The translations under genes were made by a program, and so were the position numbers. The notes under the pieces are model-generated. The model was not told the origin of the DNA. It ran no database searches and saw nothing but the letters and a program-made list of their open reading frames with translations. A stretch of DNA of 64,000 nt from Brevundimonas sp. PAMC22021 (GTDB lineage Bacteria > Pseudomonadota > Alphaproteobacteria > Caulobacterales > Caulobacteraceae): NCBI RefSeq assembly GCF_019443405.1, contig NZ_CP080376.1:1736001-1800000 (forward strand), in the 5' to 3' direction. Each line of letters opens with the position of its first letter. Position 1 is the first letter of the stretch. Below, in pieces: positions 1 through 9,854 of the stretch.

Positions 1-163
1 GCAACATGGCCGTCAGCGCGGCGCCCGCTTTGTCGAACGGGTGGATCTCGCAATAGACATTGGCCTCGCGCAGACGGCGCGCGATCAGCTGGGTCACCTG
101 GCTGCCGAAGTCGACGATCAGGACCTTCTGGTGGTCGCCGGGCGTGGTCGAAGCGGGGATCAT
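1..163 (-). CDS. guaA: GMP synthase (glutamine-hydrolysing), N-terminal fragment
   Basis: Only the first 54 codons are in the window; the gene continues past the left edge. The translation begins [20 protein letters not shown] and goes on through [20 protein letters not shown]. This is the start of the class I glutamine amidotransferase domain of GuaA, which makes GMP from XMP. Its ATG overlaps the stop of the upstream rsmB by 4 nt (ATGA), so it is probably translationally coupled and lies in the same transcript as guaB, which makes its XMP substrate. The catalytic Cys-His-Glu triad and the ATP-pyrophosphatase domain lie outside the window. Confidence 0.9.
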   Translation of the reverse strand, partial: MIPASTTPGDHQKVLIVDFGSQVTQLIARRLREANVYCEIHPFDKAGAALTAML

Positions 164-1482
164 GCGGTCGGTTCCGTCAGGTAGAGGCGAGTGTAGGCGG
201 CGAAGAAGAAGCCGTCGGTGCCGGTGGACGCCGGCGAGAGGCGCAGGGCGTGACCTTCAGCGCGGTTCATCAGCATCTCCGCCGCCGCCTCGCTCTGCGT
301 CGCCAACTCGGAACGCGCGGTGGGTCGGAAGTCTGCGTGCGCCGCCTCGAAGGCGGCGATGCTGGCCTCGTTCTCGGCGCTCAGCATCGAGCAGGTGACA
401 TAGACCAGCCGTCCGCCCGGCCTCACCAGCCGCGCGGCCTGTCCCAGGATGCGGACCTGCAGCGCGTGCAGGCGCTCGACCTCTTCCGTCGTCAATCGCC
501 AGGCGTCTTCCGGCCGGCGTCGCCAGGTGCCGCTGCCCGAGCACGGCGCGTCAACGAACACCAGGTCGGCCTGATCGTTCAGCGCCTCCAGCCCGCCGCC
601 GTTCTGGCCGATCAGGACCAGTTCAGCCTCCACGCCCGCGCGCTCGAGCCGGGGACGGATGTTGTTGAGCCGCTTCTGCACCACGTCGGAGGCGACCAGC
701 CGGCCCTCCCCGCCGTCGGACAGACCCATGGCCGCCGCCAGGCCCAGGGTCTTGCCGCCGCCGCCGGCGCAATAGTCGACCACCGTCATGCCGGGCTTCG
801 CTTCAGCGAGGGCGCAGACGACCTGGCTGCCCTCATCCTGGATCTCTATACGGCCAGCCTGAAAGGCGTCCAGCGCCTGGACGTTCGGCGGCGGCTCGGC
901 GGCTAAACGCAGGCCGACAGGCGACAGCGGCGTACGCGCGGGCTCGAGCCCGGCTTCGCGCAGTTCGGCCTCGACGGCCTCCAGGCTGGCGCGGACGACA
1001 TTGACCCGCAGGTCGATCGGCGCGCGCGGGACCATCAGGGCCTGCGCCTCCTCCGTCCAGCGATCGCCGAAGGTCTTCTTGAAATCCTCGACCACAAACT
1101 CGGGCAGGCCCGCGGCGATCCAGCCGGGCAGGTCGCCGGGCTGGGCGGTCAGGCGATTGCGCTCCTGCTTGGACAGCGGGCGCGGGCCGTAGCCTTCACC
1201 GGAGTGCAGCGCCTCGATCTCCTCCAGCGACAGACCGTCGATGGCGGACAGCGAACCGATCACCAGCGCCCGGCCGTCTTCGCGCCCGCCCATGATCCAC
1301 GACAGGCGGCCGCGTGCGCGCAGCACCTTGTAGACCCGGTCGGCGATGGCCCGCCGGTCCTTGGAGCCCGCATAGCGGTTCGCTGCACCCCAGGCTTTCA
1401 GCACGGCTTCGGCCGGCTGGCGGCTTTGGGTGATGGAGTCGATCACGGCGCCGGCGGCGGCCAGTCGGGCGGCGGGAGTCAC
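160..1482 (-). CDS. rsmB: RsmB-family rRNA (cytosine-C5) methyltransferase
   Basis: This 440-residue protein is a SAM-dependent RNA m5C methyltransferase, most like the 16S rRNA C967 enzyme RsmB. The SAM-binding motif I is [16 protein letters not shown] at about residue 235. Motif [17 protein letters not shown], carries the Cys that releases product, and motif [10 protein letters not shown], carries the nucleophilic Cys. The N-terminal 120 residues are helical, as expected for an RNA-binding NusB-like or linker part. It starts 13 nt after the MAPEG gene and overlaps guaA by 4 nt, so an rRNA modification enzyme sits inside a purine gene run. The exact target cytosine cannot be read from sequence, and other NSUN/RsmB paralogues are possible. 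Confidence 0.85.
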   Translation of the reverse strand: MTPAARLAAAGAVIDSITQSRQPAEAVLKAWGAANRYAGSKDRRAIADRVYKVLRARGRLSWIMGGREDGRALVIGSLSAIDGLSLEEIEALHSGEGYGPRPLSKQERNRLTAQPGDLPGWIAAGLPEFVVEDFKKTFGDRWTEEAQALMVPRAPIDLRVNVVRASLEAVEAELREAGLEPARTPLSPVGLRLAAEPPPNVQALDAFQAGRIEIQDEGSQVVCALAEAKPGMTVVDYCAGGGGKTLGLAAAMGLSDGGEGRLVASDVVQKRLNNIRPRLERAGVEAELVLIGQNGGGLEALNDQADLVFVDAPCSGSGTWRRRPEDAWRLTTEEVERLHALQVRILGQAARLVRPGGRLVYVTCSMLSAENEASIAAFEAAHADFRPTARSELATQSEAAAEMLMNRAEGHALRLSPASTGTDGFFFAAYTRLYLTEPTA

Positions 1483-1495
1483 TGGGGCGGCATCC

Positions 1496-1888
1496 TCAAA
1501 TAAACAGGGCGGCGAGGATCAGGACGAGCCCGATCAGCGAAACCAGCCACGCCAGCGACCGGACATAGGGCACGCCCAGCGCATACAGCGGCACATAGGC
1601 CACGCGCGCCCAGAAGTAGAGGCCGGCGCCCCAGACCGTCCAGGCGCTGTTCGCATCCGCAACGTGCGCAATCAGCACCGCACCAATGAACAGGGGGAGA
1701 GTCTCGAACAGGTTGGCCTGCGCCCGCTCGAGTCGTCCGGTAACGGGTCCCGCCGACCCCTTGGGTTCGTCGCGCGCGCCCGCGTTCCAGGCCAGGCCGA
1801 ACCGCGCCACCCGCCCCGCCGCCGGGAGAAAGATCTGGATCAGCGCCAGGATCAGCGTCAGGGCGAGATAGAACAGTTCGGTCGTCAT
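1496..1888 (-). CDS. MAPEG family integral membrane protein
   Basis: This 130-residue protein has about four hydrophobic helices: residues 3-25, 60-78, 83-100 and 108-129. The segment ERAQANLFETLPLFIGAVL matches the E-R-x2-N-x2-E signature region of the MAPEG family (membrane-associated proteins in eicosanoid and glutathione metabolism). Bacterial members of this short type are mostly uncharacterised. The gene starts 5 nt after guaB and ends 13 nt before rsmB, so it is co-transcribed with the GMP-synthesis genes. No functional link is apparent from sequence. The family call is firm, but the substrate is unknown. Confidence 0.8.
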   Translation of the reverse strand: MTTELFYLALTLILALIQIFLPAAGRVARFGLAWNAGARDEPKGSAGPVTGRLERAQANLFETLPLFIGAVLIAHVADANSAWTVWGAGLYFWARVAYVPLYALGVPYVRSLAWLVSLIGLVLILAALFI

Positions 1889-1893
1889 GGCCG

Positions 1894-3414
<1,521 letters not shown>

Positions 3415-3448
3415 TTATGGGACTGATACAATTTATTGGTTTGCAACC

Positions 3449-4024
3449 GTGGAAGCCAAAGACCATTCTGCTGTCATGGTCGGCGTCCTGCTCAGCACCG
3501 CGCGCAAGCTTGCGTTGAAAATCGCCTCCTACGGGGTCATGCACCTCGTGGTCGCGATCCTGGTGGCCTTTGCTTTGACACGAGACTGGCGACTGGCCCT
3601 GGCGGTCGGCATGGTCGAGCCCTTCTTTCAGACCATCGCCTATTCGATTCACGACCGTGTCTGGCACCGGATCGAGCGGCGGCGGCGCGCATCAAGCATC
3701 GAAGAGGCGGCCGAGGCCTTCACCGCCCGGCTCGAGGTCATGTCGCCCGAAGAGCAGCAGCGCGCGCACGGCGGTCACCACGGCCACAGTCACGCCCTGC
3801 CCCGGTCGCTCAAGCAGGTGGCGCTGAAGACCGTCACCTATGGCCTGATGCACTTCGCCGTGGCTGTGACCGTCGCCTATGCGCTGACCGGCGACATCCG
3901 CACGGCCCTGGCAATCGGCATTGTCGAGCCGCTGGTGCAGACGGTGTTCTTTACCCTGCACGACCGTATCTGGAGCCGCATCGAGGCCCGCCGCGCCGCC
4001 CGTCGCCAGGCCGTCGCCGCCTAG
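3449..4024 (+). CDS. Tandem DUF2061 membrane protein with His-rich linker
   Basis: The 191-residue protein holds two copies of the DUF2061 module. Copy one is about residues 18-75 (ASYGVMHLVVAILVAFALT ... GMVEPFFQTIAYSIHDRVW). Copy two is about residues 129-185 (VTYGLMHFAVAVTVAYALT ... GIVEPLVQTVFFTLHDRIW). Each copy has two membrane helices and ends in an HDR-W-RIE-RR cytosolic tail. The linker contains HGGHHGHSH, five histidines within nine residues, which could bind a metal. A GTG start at 3449 is used; an ATG at 3476 is the alternative, and neither has a clear Shine-Dalgarno. The function of the family is unknown. The stop overlaps the rlmE stop on the other strand. Confidence 0.75.
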   Translation: MEAKDHSAVMVGVLLSTARKLALKIASYGVMHLVVAILVAFALTRDWRLALAVGMVEPFFQTIAYSIHDRVWHRIERRRRASSIEEAAEAFTARLEVMSPEEQQRAHGGHHGHSHALPRSLKQVALKTVTYGLMHFAVAVTVAYALTGDIRTALAIGIVEPLVQTVFFTLHDRIWSRIEARRAARRQAVAA

Positions 4025-4740
4025 CGTCTGTTCAGCGCCACCAGGAAGACCTCGGCCGAGTCCTTCCGGCTGGAGGCCGGCTTGACGTATTTCACGGTCT
4101 CGAACTCCTCGCGCAGGCGCGCCAGGACGCCGCCCGCGTCGCCGCCCTGGAAGTTCTTGGACACGAAGGCCCCGCCTGGTCTCAGCGTGCGGATGGCGAA
4201 GTCGGCGGCGATCTCGATCAGGGCGATGATCTTTAGGTGATCGGTCTGGCGGTGGCCGATGGTGTTGTGCGCCATGTCCGACAGCACCAGGTCCGGCGGG
4301 CCGCCGATGGCGTCGATCAGCTGCTTATCCACTCCGGGGTGGGTGAAGTCGGCCTGAATCAGCGTCGCGCCCGGGATCGGCTCGATCGGCAGGAGGTCCA
4401 CGCCCGCCACGGCCGCCGCGCCCCGGTCCAGCGCCACCTGCACCCAGCCGCCCGGCGCCGCGCCCAGGTCGATGACGCGCGAGCCGCGCCGGATCAGCCG
4501 GTGCTTGTCGTCGATCTCGATCAGCTTAAAGGCCGCGCGGCTCCGCCAGCCCTCGGCGCGCGCCTTTTCCGACCATTTGTCGGAAAGCTGCCGCTTGATC
4601 CATTGCTGGCTCGACATCGACTTGGTGTCGGCCGTTTTCATCTTCTGGCCCATGCCTCGGCCGGCGGCCGTTCCACCGCTGGGCAGCCGGACCATGCGGC
4701 GACGCTCTGGCGCGCCCTCGGGCTTTTCCTCTTCGCTCAT
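4021..4740 (-). CDS. rlmE: 23S rRNA (uridine-2'-O)-methyltransferase RlmE (FtsJ)
   Basis: This 239-residue protein is the FtsJ/RrmJ-type enzyme that 2'-O-methylates U2552 of 23S rRNA. The SAM site is VIDLGAAPGGWVQVA at about residue 85. The K-D-K-E catalytic set is represented by the Lys in RSRAAFKL, the Asp in LVLSDMAHNTIG, the Lys in FVSKNFQGG, and a Glu near the end (SAEVFLVAL). The N-terminal 45 residues are a basic extension. The start at 4740 is chosen because upstream codons run into the divergent cyclophilin promoter region. It converges on the DUF2061 gene, and the two TAG stop codons share the palindrome CTAG. Confidence 0.92.
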   Translation of the reverse strand: MSEEEKPEGAPERRRMVRLPSGGTAAGRGMGQKMKTADTKSMSSQQWIKRQLSDKWSEKARAEGWRSRAAFKLIEIDDKHRLIRRGSRVIDLGAAPGGWVQVALDRGAAAVAGVDLLPIEPIPGATLIQADFTHPGVDKQLIDAIGGPPDLVLSDMAHNTIGHRQTDHLKIIALIEIAADFAIRTLRPGGAFVSKNFQGGDAGGVLARLREEFETVKYVKPASSRKDSAEVFLVALNRR

Positions 4741-4747
4741 CAGCACC

Positions 4748-4778
4748 ACATAGCCCCGACGTGCGTTGCGGGCTATGT
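4748..4778. promoter_or_regulatory. Inverted repeat between divergent rlmE and cyclophilin genes
   Basis: ACATAGCCC (4748-4756) and GGGCTATGT (4770-4778) are perfect 9-nt inverted arms around a 13-nt spacer. They sit between the two divergent start codons (4740 and 4816). Each arm contains a TATGT-like element pointing outward, so the repeat could be an operator or a pair of symmetric -10 elements. There is no T-tract for a terminator. Confidence 0.4.
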
Positions 4779-4815
4779 CCCCCGCACACATCTGCCACAA
4801 CGAGGAGAGCGCCCG

Positions 4816-5277
4816 ATGGCCGAAACCCTGACTTTCACCCTGGACACCGGCGATGGCGAAGCCCGCGACGTGGTCATCACCCTGCGTTCCGACCTGGCGC
4901 CGAACCACGTCGCCCGCATCAGCGAACTGGCCTCGGAAGGCTTCTACGACGGCGTGGTCTTTCACCGCGTGATCCCGGGCTTCATGGCCCAGGGCGGCGA
5001 CCCGACGGGCACCGGCACCTCGGGTTCGAACAAGCCGAACCTGAAGCAGGAGTTCTCGTCCGAGCCGCACGTGCGCGGCGTCTGCTCCATGGCCCGCACC
5101 TCCGACCCGAACAGCGCCAACTCGCAGTTCTTTATCTGCTTCGATGACGCCACCTTCCTAGACCGCCAGTACACGGTCTGGGGTCAGGTCACCTCGGGCA
5201 TGGAACACATCGACGCCCTGCCCAAGGGCGAGCCGCCGCGCAACCCCGGCAAGATCGTCAAGGCGACCGTCGCCTAA
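4816..5277 (+). CDS. Peptidyl-prolyl cis-trans isomerase, cyclophilin type
   Basis: This is a compact 153-residue cyclophilin that catalyses proline isomerisation during folding. The core motifs are FHRVIPGFMAQGGDPTGTGT at about residue 50, followed by SMARTSDPNSANSQFFICF and the FLDRQYTVWGQVTSGM segment. These carry the expected Arg, Phe, Met and Gln active-site residues. No signal peptide is seen, so it is probably cytosolic. The start at 4816 has GAGGAGAG about 7 nt upstream. The same frame is open much further upstream, but that part reads through rlmE and is not real. A GC hairpin follows the stop. Confidence 0.92.
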   Translation: MAETLTFTLDTGDGEARDVVITLRSDLAPNHVARISELASEGFYDGVVFHRVIPGFMAQGGDPTGTGTSGSNKPNLKQEFSSEPHVRGVCSMARTSDPNSANSQFFICFDDATFLDRQYTVWGQVTSGMEHIDALPKGEPPRNPGKIVKATVA

Positions 5278-5295
5278 CGCTTCACCTTGCCTTTA

Positions 5296-5323
5296 GCGGC
5301 CGGCGCCCTCGGCGACCGGCCGC
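5296..5323. terminator. GC hairpin after the cyclophilin gene
   Basis: GCGGCCGG (5296-5303) and CCGGCCGC (5316-5323) form a perfect 8-bp stem with a 12-nt loop, 18 nt after the cyclophilin stop and between convergent genes. There is no U-tract, so intrinsic termination is uncertain. Confidence 0.35.
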
Positions 5324-5375
5324 GACCGCCCCCTAGTATTGCACACCTTGTGGATGTAGCCGCATGGAAGGCTGA

Positions 5376-7391
5376 TCACTCCACTGTTGAAGCGACTGAA
5401 GCCGAAGGCGGCGTCTCCAGCTCGAACGGAACCGCCAGCAGGCCTTCAGGCCCGTAGAGGTTGCACAGAGGACTGTCGGCCCAGCAGAACCGCACCTTGG
5501 CGTCGGTGGGGCGGGCGTCGCCCAGGATCACTTCCGCGCCCTCCAGCATCGCGTCGACGAAGCGGCAGTCGTTTCCAGCCCCGCACAGTTCGAAGCCGAC
5601 CGGCCGGCTGGCTCCGACAACGGTCAGGATGGCCTTCTCCGGATAGCGGATGCGGATTTCGCCGTCGGCGCGACGGACGCCCTCGGGCTGGACGGAACGC
5701 GCAACCGTCTGGCCGTCCAGCCGCCTCGCTTCCAGCGCCAGGCGCCGGCCGATTTCCTGCTTGTTGGTCGGATGAAGGTCGTAGCGGTCGCCCACGTCGA
5801 TGGAAACGGCGAGGCCCGCCCTGGCGTCGGCGTTGACCGTGCGTCGCTGCACCTCGCGCAAGGCGGCCCAGCCCGAGGCCTGCGGTCGATCGGAGGCGGG
5901 GCCGAAGTTGGCCAACTGCACCACCAGCATCGACAGGTCCGGATTGTCGAAGGCGCGCCGCCAGTCCGCGAACAAGGCGGGCAGCAGCACGGCGTATCCG
6001 GCTGCGTCGCCGGCGTTGGACTCGCCCTGATACCAGGCGACACCCTTGAGCCCGTACGGCGCGACCGGCGCGATCATGCCGTTGTACAGGGTGCTGACGC
6101 CCGACCCGCCGACCCACGGCGTGCGCGGCGGCGGCGGCAGGCCGGCCAAGGGGGCCGCCACGCGGCGCAGCCACGGCTGGTTCAGCGGCACGGACGAGCC
6201 GTCGTCGAACACCAGCCTCTTGTCGGCCGCGGGCCCCCAGGCGCCGCCGCCGCCCCCGCTGTCGAGCACGCCGACGGCGATGACGTTGCGGCCTGCCTTC
6301 AGCGAGCCCGCGCGAATCCGATAGCGGCGCGGCGTGTCCCAGCCCTGCATGCCGCCCAGGTAGCGGCCGTTGATCCAGGTGCTGTCCGCATCGTCGATCG
6401 GTCCGATGTCCAGCGTTGCGGCCTGACGCGCCTGCGCCCGCGTCAACTCCACCTTGGTCCTGAGCCAGATCACCCCGTCAAAGGTCGCCAGGTCCTCCTG
6501 CGTCGTCTCCCACGCGCCCTCGGCCGGAATCCGACGCCAGTCGGTCTCGTCCAGCCGCTCGCGGTACCAGCCACCCTGAAGTCCGGGATCGTGACTGCGC
6601 CACCAGGCCATGGAGATGCGCTGCCACAGCGCCTCGCCTTCCTGCGGCGAGCGGACGTAGGCGTCCAGCGCCTGCAGCGACGGCTGATAGGGCTCCATCG
6701 CCGCCAGGGCGTCCCGGCTCAGCCAGTCCTCGATGATCGAACCGCCCCAGGATGCCGCGATCAGGCCGATCGCGACGCTGGGGTCGGCGCGACGCAGATC
6801 ACGCGCCATGAAGTAGCAGGCGGCGGAGAAGTCACGCGCGGTCTCGGGCGTCGTCGGGGTCCATGCCGCAAGGGCCTGAGGCTCGGCGGCCGTTTGAGGC
6901 AGGCTGCGGCGCGGGATGTTGAACAGGCGCAAGGCGGCGTCGTCGGCGGCGGCGATCTCTGCGTCCGCATTCGCCGCCTGACGCAGCGACAACTCCATGT
7001 TCGACTGGCCCGAACACAGCCACACGTCGCCCACAATTACGTCGCCCAGGCGCTGGGTCACGTCGCCCGCGCTGACGGTCAGCGCATGGGGACCGCCCGC
7101 CTTCTGGGCCGGCAGGTCGGCCCGCCAACGCCCCGTCGCATCGGCGGTGGTCGTCACGCTGCTCGCGGCCAGCGACACCGCCACGCGCGAGCCGGGAACC
7201 GCGCGGCCCCACACGGGGATCGGACGCCCCCGCTGCAGCACCGCATGGTCGCCAAAGACCGGGTCCAGAAGCATCGGCGAGATTGCGGCGGCCTGAGCCT
7301 GAACGGCTGTTGGAGCCATATCCTGAGCGAAGGCCGATCCCCCGCCGACCGCGAGCAACAGCGCCACGGCCGATAGCAGCATGGAACGCAA
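5376..7391 (-). CDS. Sialate O-acetylesterase-like (SASA family) carbohydrate esterase, exported
   Basis: The 671-residue protein has a signal peptide (residues 1-22, cleavage near SAFAQ). An N-terminal beta domain is followed by the SGNH-type nucleophile motif LCSGQSNMEL at about residue 130. An inserted jelly-roll-like domain follows at about residues 255-400. The catalytic core then resumes with VAWYQGESNAGD and the Asp-His block DLHPTNKQEIGRRLALEA near residue 560. The family removes O-acetyl groups from sugars (sialic acid, acetyl-xylan and others). It lies 108 nt downstream of xylC on the same strand, so the substrate may be acetylated pentose oligosaccharides rather than sialate. That is inferred from context only. 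Confidence 0.8.
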   Translation of the reverse strand: MRSMLLSAVALLLAVGGGSAFAQDMAPTAVQAQAAAISPMLLDPVFGDHAVLQRGRPIPVWGRAVPGSRVAVSLAASSVTTTADATGRWRADLPAQKAGGPHALTVSAGDVTQRLGDVIVGDVWLCSGQSNMELSLRQAANADAEIAAADDAALRLFNIPRRSLPQTAAEPQALAAWTPTTPETARDFSAACYFMARDLRRADPSVAIGLIAASWGGSIIEDWLSRDALAAMEPYQPSLQALDAYVRSPQEGEALWQRISMAWWRSHDPGLQGGWYRERLDETDWRRIPAEGAWETTQEDLATFDGVIWLRTKVELTRAQARQAATLDIGPIDDADSTWINGRYLGGMQGWDTPRRYRIRAGSLKAGRNVIAVGVLDSGGGGGAWGPAADKRLVFDDGSSVPLNQPWLRRVAAPLAGLPPPPRTPWVGGSGVSTLYNGMIAPVAPYGLKGVAWYQGESNAGDAAGYAVLLPALFADWRRAFDNPDLSMLVVQLANFGPASDRPQASGWAALREVQRRTVNADARAGLAVSIDVGDRYDLHPTNKQEIGRRLALEARRLDGQTVARSVQPEGVRRADGEIRIRYPEKAILTVVGASRPVGFELCGAGNDCRFVDAMLEGAEVILGDARPTDAKVRFCWADSPLCNLYGPEGLLAVPFELETPPSASVASTVE

Positions 7392-7499
7392 CAGTGTCTC
7401 CTCTCGGCGGGCTTCGATCGGGCGTCCGCTATACCGGAGCTTGGCGGCCAGCGCCGCATCAAAGTCGTTCGAGATGCAGGCGCGTATGCCGCCTGTGGC

Positions 7500-8357
7500 C
7501 TAGAGCTTTACCCGCGTGGGCCGAAGACCGGGCGTATCGGCGCGAAGGCGGAACAGGCCTCCCAGCGCAGGCTGCGCCTCCCGCTTGTCGGCGTTCCCCA
7601 GCCAGGCGGTGGTGCAATAGAGATCGCGCAGATCGTCGCCGGCGAAGGCCGCCTTGGTCACCGTCTGGACCGGCAGGCGGATCGTGCCGATCCTCTCGCC
7701 TTGAGGCGAAAACCGCGCGACGCCCCAGCCGTTGAACAGCCCGACGTGCAGCACGCCGTCCGCATCGACGCAGGGACCGTCGGCGAAGCCGTCCTCGGTG
7801 CGCGCGAACACCCGACGGTTCGACAGTTGGCCGTTGTCATGGTGGAAAGCGAGGACCGTGCGCTGAAGCGTATCGTGGTGATAGAGCGTGCGCCCGTCGG
7901 GGCTGAGCGCCGGCCCGTTGGTGACGCCATAGCCGTCGTCCTTACGCTCCAGCCCGCCCCGGAACCACCGATAGAGGGCGCCGGTCTGCTGCTCTTCCGA
8001 GTCGTCCATGGACCCGAACCACAGCGCGCCGTCGGGCGAGACGAACCCGTCGTTCAGCCGGTTCTGTGGCCGGTCCGCCTCGACCCGCTGGATCAGGGTG
8101 AAGACACCCGCATCCGGATCAAACCGGTGCAGGCCGCCGCGAACCCCGCAGATCAGCGAGCCATCCTCGGCCGGCAGAGCGAAGCCGATCTGGTCGGGCG
8201 CGTCCCAGGAGGCGGTCGCGCCGTCATCATGGCCATAGCGATGCAGCCGGCGCCCCTTGATGTCGACGAACCAGATGCAGCGGCGCGCCTCGTCCCAGAC
8301 CGGCCCCTCCCCCAGTTCCGCCCGCAGGTCCCAGACCAGTTCCGGCTCGTCTGTCAT
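7500..8357 (-). CDS. xylC: SMP-30/gluconolactonase family D-xylono-lactonase
   Basis: This 285-residue six-bladed propeller lactonase begins MTDEPELVWDLRAELGEGPV; the Glu in LGEGPVW is the usual metal ligand of SMP-30 enzymes. Further metal-site motifs are LNDGFVSPDGALWFG (Asn and Asp), TNGPALSPDGRTLYHHDT and FADGPCVDADG. It resembles Caulobacter XylC, which opens xylono-1,4-lactone made by XylB. It starts 4 nt after the sugar porter gene and ends just before the acetylesterase gene. Assignment to xylose rather than arabinose or another aldonolactone rests on the neighbouring xylB and xylX. Confidence 0.8.
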   Translation of the reverse strand: MTDEPELVWDLRAELGEGPVWDEARRCIWFVDIKGRRLHRYGHDDGATASWDAPDQIGFALPAEDGSLICGVRGGLHRFDPDAGVFTLIQRVEADRPQNRLNDGFVSPDGALWFGSMDDSEEQQTGALYRWFRGGLERKDDGYGVTNGPALSPDGRTLYHHDTLQRTVLAFHHDNGQLSNRRVFARTEDGFADGPCVDADGVLHVGLFNGWGVARFSPQGERIGTIRLPVQTVTKAAFAGDDLRDLYCTTAWLGNADKREAQPALGGLFRLRADTPGLRPTRVKL

Positions 8358-8361
8358 GGTC

Positions 8362-9795
8362 TCAGCCCGTCATGTCTTCCAGTTCGCGGCCGCGCGTTTC
8401 CCTGACCCAGGCCTGGACCAGGAAGAACGAGATCAGGGCGCTGACGGCGTAGAAGCCATAGGTCACGACCAGGCCCAGCGTCGCCGCCGTCCAGGGAAAG
8501 CTGACCGAGATGGCGAAGTTGGCCAGCCACTGCGCCAGGCCCGCCACCGCCAGGGCCGAGCCGCGCATCTGGTTGGGGAACATCTCGCCCAGCATGACCC
8601 ACATCACCGGCCCCCAGCTGAAGTTGAAGAAGACCACATAGGCGTTGGCCGCGATCAGGGCGGTGAGGCCCGTCTGATCGTCCAGCTGCAGCGAGCCATC
8701 CACCAGCGCGGCCTTGGAAAAGCACCAGGCGACGATCCCGAGCGTGACGAACATGCCGGCCGAACCGATCAGCAGCAGCGGCTTTCGGCCGATCTTGTCG
8801 ATCACGGCGATGGCGGCCAGGCAGGCGGCGATCGACAGCACGCCCGACAGGATGTTGATCTGCAGCGCATCGTTCTCGGAAAAGCCGACCGACTGCCACA
8901 GCACCGCGCCGTAGTAGAAGACGATGTTGATGCCCACCAGCTGCTGGAACACCGCCAGGATCAGGCCGGCCCAGACGATGGGGCGCACCTTGCGGGTGGC
9001 CGGATCCAGCAGGTCAGAGAATTTGGGTTTGTGGTCAGCGGCGAGGGAGGCGCGGATTTCGGCGACCTTGCGCGCGCCGGCTTCGGGGCCGAACAGCTTG
9101 GTCAGCACCGCCTGCGCTTCGGCCTCGCGGCGCTTCACCACCAGAAAGCGCGGGCTCTCCGGGATCAGCAGCAGCGCCAGCAGATAGATGGCGGCCGGGA
9201 TCACCTGAAGCCAGAACATCCAGCGCCAGGCGGGAAAGCCCATCCAAAAGTCCGCCGTCGAGCCGCCGGCGGTGGCCGCCAGCGCATAGTTGGCGACGAA
9301 CGCCCCGGTCAGGCCGGTGATGATCATGATCTGCTGGACGCTGGACAAGCGGCCGCGGATCGAGGCGGGCGTCACCTCCGAGATATAGGCCGGCGCCAGC
9401 ACCGAGGCCGCGCCCACGCCCAGACCACCGATGAAGCGGGCGATGATGAAATGGGCCGAGGTGTCGGCGAGGCCGGCGCCCAGCGCGCTGAGGATAAACA
9501 GGACGGCGGCGATCAGCATCACCGTCTTGCGGCCGATTGCATCCGCAAGCCGCCCGGCGATAAAGGCGCCCGCCGCGCAGCCCAGCAGGATCGCGCCAAC
9601 GTTGAAGCCGACGCCTAGCGCCTCGAGGTTGAAGGCCGCCTCGATCCCGTCCTGCGTCCCGTTGATGACGCCGGAGTCGTAGCCGAACATGAAGCCGCCG
9701 ATGGTGGCCACGGCCACGATCAGGGCGATAAAGGCCATGTTGACGCGGTCCCCGCCCGCGATGTCGGGGCCGGAGCCCCCCGTCGGTCCTGCCAT
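8362..9795 (-). CDS. Sugar porter family MFS transporter (XylE-like)
   Basis: This 477-residue transporter has twelve predicted membrane helices. Sugar-porter signatures include GRLADAIGRKT after helix 2, RFIGGLGVGAASVLAPAYIS in the helix 4-5 region and LIPESPRFLV before the central loop. The second half repeats the pattern with IDKIGRKPLL. It imports a monosaccharide, probably by proton symport, across the inner membrane. Position between xylB and xylC suggests D-xylose or a similar pentose. The start at 9795 is preceded by GGGAGAGGA. It lies 59 nt downstream of xylB and 4 nt upstream of xylC. Confidence 0.88.
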   Translation of the reverse strand: MAGPTGGSGPDIAGGDRVNMAFIALIVAVATIGGFMFGYDSGVINGTQDGIEAAFNLEALGVGFNVGAILLGCAAGAFIAGRLADAIGRKTVMLIAAVLFILSALGAGLADTSAHFIIARFIGGLGVGAASVLAPAYISEVTPASIRGRLSSVQQIMIITGLTGAFVANYALAATAGGSTADFWMGFPAWRWMFWLQVIPAAIYLLALLLIPESPRFLVVKRREAEAQAVLTKLFGPEAGARKVAEIRASLAADHKPKFSDLLDPATRKVRPIVWAGLILAVFQQLVGINIVFYYGAVLWQSVGFSENDALQINILSGVLSIAACLAAIAVIDKIGRKPLLLIGSAGMFVTLGIVAWCFSKAALVDGSLQLDDQTGLTALIAANAYVVFFNFSWGPVMWVMLGEMFPNQMRGSALAVAGLAQWLANFAISVSFPWTAATLGLVVTYGFYAVSALISFFLVQAWVRETRGRELEDMTG

Positions 9796-9854
9796 GGATG
9801 TTGTCCTCTCCCGATCGGTCCATCGTTGATCGCGGACCCTGTTGAAGCTTGGCC

